A stretch of 64,000 nucleotides of DNA from Albifimbria verrucaria (Eukaryota; Ascomycota; Sordariomycetes; Hypocreales; Stachybotryaceae). This document shows positions 58,490 through 64,000 of the stretch, one piece after another. Position 1 is the stretch's first letter. Every line of letters starts with the position of its first letter. A program made the position numbers and the translations under genes. The notes beneath the pieces are model-generated. The model saw only the letters and a program-made list of their open reading frames with translations. It did not search any database and had not been told where the DNA came from. The stretch is from NCBI GenBank assembly GCA_020081605.1, contig JAHREC010000009.1, forward strand, positions 5,518,001-5,582,000, in the 5' to 3' direction.

Positions 58490-60711
58490 CTAACAGTAAC
58501 GGCAAGCTGTATCAGGACAATAGCCATGGTTGCAAGCGAAACTGCATAGACCTTTGTAGCCATCACTCAGGCCAACCTGAGGACATCCATTGCGGCCATT
58601 AGTAGGCGGAGGGTTACCAGGAGGACCATGAGAGGTGCACTTGCATGGGCCTGGAGGGCAGTAACCGAAACTACAACTGAAGCTGCAAAGGCCCATGTAG
58701 TTGCCACTCTCGCCGTCGGCGTTGATTCCGCCATTGCACGGTTCTAGTCATAGCAGTTGCTGAAGTTAGAGACATCTTCACCTCTGAGCAAGAGAAGCAA
58801 CAGGGAAAACCAGATGTGAAACTTACGGCCTGGTACTGCAGTACTGGTGGAAGAAGCCGGTTGCGATGCCGTGGTGAGGGTTGAGGTCGGGTTGGTAATA
58901 GTGCTGGTTTGCCCTCTTGTGGTAGAAATGGTAGTCTTGGTCACCGAGCCTGAGGGTAACGGAGGGTTCGTGCCAAGTGACGGCGTGGGTGAACAGGTGC
59001 TGACATGGAGGCCGATCGTGAGAGACGCGAGACCGTCACGCCCGAGGGGATCGTCAAAGCCAGCAGGAACTGTGCCGACATATGGATTGAAGTTGTACAG
59101 TCCACAAGGACAGACATTGGAAATGTCCATGAGTGACGTGGCCTGGAGAACCACTTGCTCGTTCCGTGACAGACTGAAATGCTGCTTGCCGACTCCTGCG
59201 GGAACCGTGAAGATGTGGGCGCCAACGGGCACTTGCTTCTCGACAGCTTGGCCGCCTGAAGTGACAGTGATGGTGCCGGGTTGCGTTAGGAGCGTGACGA
59301 CATAGATTTCATCTGGTAATGTTTCCCAGCCATCAGGCCGACCCATGAAGTAGTTCCCGCTTGCATTATTCGCCGGCCGACCTGCTGTAGTGTCGGTGGC
59401 ATCGCAGTTGAGGGCTCCCAATGTTCGCCGGTACCAGTAGATGATTTGATCACTGCTGATATACTTATTGACAGAGATGTCTTTATTCTTATATGCAGCG
59501 ATGAAGCGTTTGGATAGGTCAAGCCACCCGTTGTGAGGCCTAGTCGTGGCTAGTCAACTATAAGCTGATAAAAGAGATCAAGCGCGAGCTTACATGTCAT
59601 TGGTCCACTTAGAGTTGCCGTCATCATAGTGAGGAGAACTGAGAGGCCCGATGTAATGAGACTCGCCGTAATCGTTCCAGGTAATAAGCTCCACCATCGG
59701 GAAACCATTTTGAAGGACCTGATTCCAGCGATCAAAGATCAATGATCCACCGGGAAACACCCAGTTTTTGCTGAAGGAAACCTCCTACACAAACATATCA
59801 GCTTCCAATCCGCTGGTCGGTGTTTGGGCCGATCGATAACTTACTGGCCCGAAATGAGTGAAGAACCAGGGAGAGATCGCTAATAACTCGTTAAGGGCCA
59901 TGGACTATGTGCTTTGTCGGGACATGTACGTACGCGCCATATAAGTCTTGCCACCAAGCCAGTTGAGGTAAGCCTTATCACCATCCTCAACACTGACTGA
60001 TTTGCCCGGTTTGGGTGCCTTATTATTTCCATCATTGGGCCATGCCTAACTTGGTCAGCTGTTACATGAGGTATTTAGATCATGGGGGTTGCTGCTCACC
60101 ATCCAGTTGAAGGCTCCATCAAGGGGTGCTGTGGAGGCTTGACCGGGGTGAAAATTTGGGACGAAATATACGTTTTTGCCAGCAGCTGCCCTCATGGCGT
60201 TCACATCAAGGCCATCTCCAGCAAACGAAGACGCGAAAACGCGGCCGTCAACGAGAAGTTGGGCGGGATGGTTGGCGTACTGGGCAATCTTGCGGCCAAC
60301 GGTGTCCGCAGCACCCGGGCTATACCAGTTGAAATCGAAAGAAATGAAAACCTTCATGTCATTTCTAGCAGCTGATTCGTATGCATAGTTGAGCTGTTGG
60401 TCGGTATATGGATCTACACCGATGTTAAGGGCGAAGGCATCAATGCCGACGTCCTTAGCGCGGCGCATATCATCATCATACTCGGCAGCACTGGCTCGTT
60501 GGCCAACAATGCCAATCTGGCAGCATACACATTTAGTTGGTGTGGCTCGTCAATTTAAGGATAAGTGGTTATCTCTCACCATGAAATGACAGAATACCAA
60601 TCGGTCTCCAGCCGCGGCACGAGCTGCCAAAGACGAAGTGTCCGCCAGCGGCGTAGCCCTTGCAAGTCCGGTGATGGCAAGCAGCCCGAAAAGACCTTTA
60701 GCGAACAACAT
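58490..60711 (-). CDS. GH71 alpha-1,3-glucanase (mutanase) with C-terminal CBM24-like Cys modules
   Basis: Secreted glucanase that should cut alpha-1,3-glucan, a fungal cell-wall polymer. Start 60711 (MLFAKGLFGLLAITGLARA). Introns: 60517-60579, 60046-60099, 59880-59933, 59785-59844, 59540-59593 and 58744-58826. Catalytic-domain landmarks: VFCHFMIGIVGQR, DAFALNIGVDPYTDQQLNYA, KVFISFDFNWYSPG, FASSFAGDGLDV, VYFVPNFHPGQ, ISPWFFTHFGPEV, WVFPGGSLIFDRW and VELITWNDYGESHYIGP (with the acidic residues of the active site). A beta-sandwich part and a Ser/Thr linker follow, then two Cys modules ending GLCSFSCSFGYCPPGPC and GLCSFACNHGYCPDTAC, typical of alpha-glucan-binding CBM24. The model is intact with no frameshift, in contrast to many neighbours. 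Confidence 0.9.
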
Positions 60712-61665
60712 AATTCTTCAAGAAGTTAAAGATTATAAGATAAGTGATGTTGCTTGCTGAGTAGTGGTGATACTCCTGCAAGTCTTGTGAGTTGTTAAGG
60801 CCCTTTATATAGAAATCTGAGATGTGAGTGACAGGTGATACTGGCCGCCAACAGTAGCCTGTATCCAAAGTATCTTCGGTCCGAAAGTAAACAATAGGGT
60901 GACGGTAGAGTGCATTTCATCTCCACGTACGACAATTAACCGCGCTTAAATGGATAGGAAGCCATTCTTTGTCCAGTTGACTTCAATAAGAAAAGTTCTC
61001 TTAAATGCTGTGGTGTACGATGCTGTCATTTTCTAGCTTTACCCTACTCTTGTACTTTGTTCTATTAAAACTATGGACTTACGCATATGTGTGAAGCTAT
61101 TGCTAAATCTGGATGTCAAGAAAAGATATTGATACTAAGCATTAGTACTCAAGATACCGGTATCACGTTAATGTTGAAAAACATCATTATACATAATGCT
61201 CCAAACGGACAACGAAGTGAACCGTGCTTTAGCTGATTGGCCACCCCGCACACGGAGCATTTCTTGCAGTCATCCCCACGATACCCCACAAAGTACGGTG
61301 CCACATAACCTGGCAATCATCCTGCCACCCTGGTCGAATCGAGCAGTTCGGGCCGTTTATGCTTCAAGGAGGTGTTATCTGCTACCCAGTCGAAATGTAC
61401 CTTATGCATATCATTGGCTGAAGACAGACAAGCTATCGCTTAATTATTTCGCTTAAACTCCCACTACCTAGTTTATCCTTGGCTTACCCTGGAAAGAGAA
61501 CCATTACAATGACATGAATTGGCTTCTTTAGCCCACATAGCGGTAGCTCACGCTGAGCTGTATAAGGGAATTTCTGCGTTGTTGCGATAATTATTCCGAT
61601 TTCAAGACATTACTATACTCAAGAGGCACCCACAGAGAACATGATGACTCCATGCAATATTTGTA
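60712..61665. other. Divergent intergenic interval
   Basis: Lies between the start of the GH71 glucanase and the start of the sugar transporter; contains both promoters. Frames here (for example 61196-61456) are unsupported. Confidence 0.45.
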
Positions 61666-63295
61666 ATGTTTTATGTATCCTCAATTTTCGGGACAGCAAC
61701 TTGTGGGAAAATCAACCCTGAAACTACAAGGCGCAATATGCAAGAGATTTCGCAGATCGACCACTTGGTCGCTGCCGCCGAAGCAGGAACGGTATGGGAG
61801 AAGCAGATGAGTGTTTGGAAGGCTGTTAGAACCTATCCTACCGCCATAGGCTGTTCCATGATCTTATCCCTCTGCCTCATAATGGAAGGCTACGATACTT
61901 CGCTAACCAACAACTTCTTCGCGTTACCACAATTTCGCGAGAAGTTCGGCCACCGCTTAGACAACGGTGATTATCAGCTTACAGCTAGCTGGATGTCCGG
62001 GCTTCAAAACGGCACCCAGTTTATCCAGATGCTCGGACTTATGTTTGCTGGCCTCATTGCGGAGCGTTATGGCTACAAAAGACCATTATCGGAGCGCTTG
62101 TACTCCTCACATGTTTCATTTTCGTCTTCTTCTTTGCCACCAACATTGTTATGCTGCTCGTAGGTGGCCTCCTCTGTGGTGTGCCTTGGGGCGCCTTTCA
62201 GACTCTCACGACAACCTACGCGGCCGATGTGACACCTATGTGTCTACGGCCAATTCTGACCACATTTGTCAACATGTGCTGGGTAGTTGGGCAACTTATT
62301 AGCGCAGGGTCCTACGACATCTGCTAGGCCGAACAGATGACTGGGCCTGGAGGATTCCATACGCTATTCAATGGGCGTTCCCACCATTGCTAATCCTTGG
62401 TGTTTTGTTTATACCGGAAAGTCCGATTTGGTTGGTGCGTAAAGGACGACTGGACGATGCTCGCAAGACGCTGAGACGACTGACGAGCAAGACGGCTTCC
62501 GAGGAGGATATCACCAACTACTTGGCTTTCATTGAGTATACGGACCTCTTGGAGAAGCACATACAAGAGGGAACATCATACTTCGACTGCTTCAAGGGCT
62601 CTAACCTCCGCCGCACTGAGATCGCCTGTGCCGTGTGGGTTGCCCAAGTCTTCTGTGGTATTTGGTTCGGCGGAAACGTCGCCTACTTTCTCCAGCAAGC
62701 CGGGTTCGACCCTGCGCAGTCGCTGAATTTTGGCATCGGTTTGAACGGGCTTGCTCTGGCCGGAACACTTGGCGCTTGGTTCATCGTATCGCGTGTGGGT
62801 CGCCGCACGCTCTACCTAGTTGGCCTCGGCACTATGCTGACCGTTCTCCTGATTATTGGCTTCATGGGCATTCCAACTCCAATGGAGGCAATTGGCTGGG
62901 CCTCTGGTGCCTTGATGATGGTCTTTGTCATCGCCTACGATCTAACAGTTGGTCCAGTGTGTTACTGTCTTGTCTCAGAGATTCCCTCGACCCGCCTCCG
63001 CATCAACACCGTTGTGCTGGTGCGCAATGCCTACAACATTGCCAGTATAGTGGCCAATTTTCTGAATCCGCCTATCCTCAATCCGACTGCGTGGAACTTG
63101 CGAGGCAAAGGAGGCTTCATCTGGTCCACGTTATGTCTCACCATGATGATTTGGACGTATTTTCGCTTGCCGGAGACCAAGGGATTGAGCTTATCAGAAA
63201 TTGATGTCTTATTTGAGCAACAAGTCAGCGCCCGCAAGTTTCACGATACCAAAATTAATGCTTTCCAGAGAGAGCTTGTAACTACAGAGAGCTAG
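61666..63295 (+). CDS. Sugar transporter, MFS (maltose-permease / hexose type); frameshifted in this sequence
   Basis: Twelve-helix sugar porter. The start at 61666 keeps the longest N-terminus; MQEISQIDHL at 61738 is an alternative. Landmarks: CLIMEGYDTSL, AERYGYKKTIIGALVLL, PESPIWLVRKGR (the sugar-porter PESPR-like motif), VSRVGRRTLYLVG, VLVRNAYNIASIVANFLNP and the terminal LPETKGLSLSEIDVLFEQ. Two -1 shifts: A4 at 62077-62080 (five needed) and G3 at 62307-62309 (four needed). With both ignored the protein is about 540 aa and complete. It should import an alpha-glucoside or hexose at the plasma membrane. It is followed 617 bp downstream by a Zn2Cys6 gene, and diverges from a secreted alpha-glucanase, which suggests a carbohydrate-use neighbourhood. 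Confidence 0.85.
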
Positions 63296-63911
63296 AGGTT
63301 TCTTGGGAGATGGAATAAGGCGCTCGTGACATAGCAAGACGCTCAAGCTACAGATGTAACGATGTTTCACTATCCTACTAGCATACGCTCAGTTGATAAG
63401 ACACAAACTGCTTCTATAATTTTCCCATCCGTGCTCGTCATCAACCGCAGTACTCGACATTGTTTCATCATGCATGAGAAGGTCTTGCCGCTTATTACCA
63501 TTCAGCTGCCCGGATGTGCCATTGCGGTTGTACCCCAGTGGCAATCCCGAGCAGCTCGTTGGTAAAAGGTGGCCGGATGATGCTTTGTGGGAAATATTGG
63601 TGCATAGGGTTGGAAGTAAGTCATATGCATCCCCGTACTGCTAGGACCACAGCTGCAGAACAGAGGTCTGCAGATTTGGCGTTGGCTGTCTTCCCGCATG
63701 AGCATCTACCATTGGAATAGCCGCTCCCCACAATCCCAGAGAATGGGAGGGTTCATGGTTCGGACCGATATGCATGATGCTTTCGGGAGGGTGTTGCGGG
63801 GTAGGGAGGCAGACCTGTTGCACCCTTTTCTCTCATTCCCATATATCATTGTGATTTGGTTTTCCGCGCAAACATTGTTTGATGCGTAGGCATGGATTTT
63901 AAGAATACACC
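63296..63911. other. Intergenic interval
   Basis: Promoter region of the terminal Zn2Cys6 gene. Overlapping short frames on both strands, no domain. Confidence 0.45.
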
Positions 63912-64000
63912 ATGTCAGCAAAGCGGAGGATTCTAAACCCTTGTGACGGATGCGCTGTGCGTCGTGTAAAGTGTGAGGACTTGAAGCCATGCTACCAGTG
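63912..64000 (+). CDS. Zn2Cys6 transcription factor, N-terminal fragment cut by window end
   Basis: The start at 63912 (MSAKRRILNP) leads straight into the zinc cluster C-x2-C-x6-C-x5-C-x2-C, reading CDGCAVRRVKC then EDLKPCYQC before the window ends. Two of the usual basic residues follow the second Cys. Position next to a sugar permease suggests a pathway regulator of the maltose/sugar type, but this is inference from neighbourhood only. Confidence 0.75.
   Translation, partial: MSAKRRILNPCDGCAVRRVKCEDLKPCYQ

Noticed and set aside
58847..59305. 152-codon + strand frame
   Set aside because: Antisense shadow of the GH71 gene.
1..64000. CRISPR arrays, ribosomal RNA or bacterial operon signals
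   Set aside because: None seen; intron structure and families are fungal.

Overview
The window is nuclear DNA of a filamentous ascomycete, most likely a Sordariomycete of the Hypocreales type (the order is inferred from gene-family flavour). Evidence: genes are split by 46-103 nt GT..AG introns with CTAAC-like branch points, there are no operons, and the families are fungal (SAT4-type rhodopsin-domain receptors, RTA1 exporters, Zn2Cys6 regulators, WSC proteins, GH71 glucanase, fungal P450s). It reads as an accessory, secretion- and secondary-metabolism-rich region with large gene-poor blocks and decayed genes.

Layout. 1-311: 3' end of a cytochrome P450. 312-4839: gene-poor. 4840-6169: seven-helix receptor-like protein. 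6456-8228: type-B carboxylesterase. 9706-14902: very long secreted beta-propeller plus multi-WSC protein. 17047-18539: MFS transporter. 19536-19765: a tiny two-exon cysteine-rich secreted protein. 21233-22403: lipocalin-like Diels-Alderase homologue with no PKS beside it. 23687-26205: two convergent RTA1-like membrane proteins. 26816-28155: Zn2Cys6 regulator. 28435-29719: secreted lactonase-type propeller. 31505-33721: Cys-rich, poly-Asp secreted protein of unknown function. 34581-35918: secreted HExxH metalloprotease with a 16-nt exon. 37196-39006: P450. 40204-41388: Thr/Ser-rich secreted protein. 41850-42490: P450 relic. 43339-45132: GMC oxidoreductase. 48600-49720: DHA2 transporter relic. 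50219-51940: beta-lactamase/LovD-type protein with one premature stop. 53480-54160: methyltransferase-domain relic of a reducing PKS. 54970-55590: FAD monooxygenase relic. 55949-56985: secreted solute-binding-type protein. 58490-60711: GH71 alpha-1,3-glucanase. 61666-63295: sugar transporter. 63912-end: start of another Zn2Cys6 regulator.

Two patterns run across the window. (1) Many otherwise good genes are broken only by -1 frameshifts that fall in short homopolymers, almost always one base too few, while other genes are clean. This looks more like uncorrected sequencing or assembly indels than pseudogenisation, and I annotate those loci as genes. (2) A separate set of loci has in-frame stops and lost segments: P450, DHA2 pump, PKS methyltransferase and FAD monooxygenase relics. 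They are true fossils of secondary-metabolism genes and lie close to three copies of a short TA-flanked inverted-repeat element (MITE) whose copies differ largely by transitions, as expected after repeat-induced point mutation.

How genes may work together (inference): Diels-Alderase, MFS pump, the RTA1-like pair and the Zn2Cys6 regulator within 17-28 kb could be the edge or remnant of a polyketide-type cluster. The sugar transporter and the adjacent Zn2Cys6 gene could form a sugar-utilisation pair. The metalloprotease, carboxylesterase, glucanase, WSC protein and small Cys-rich protein form a secretome-rich neighbourhood.
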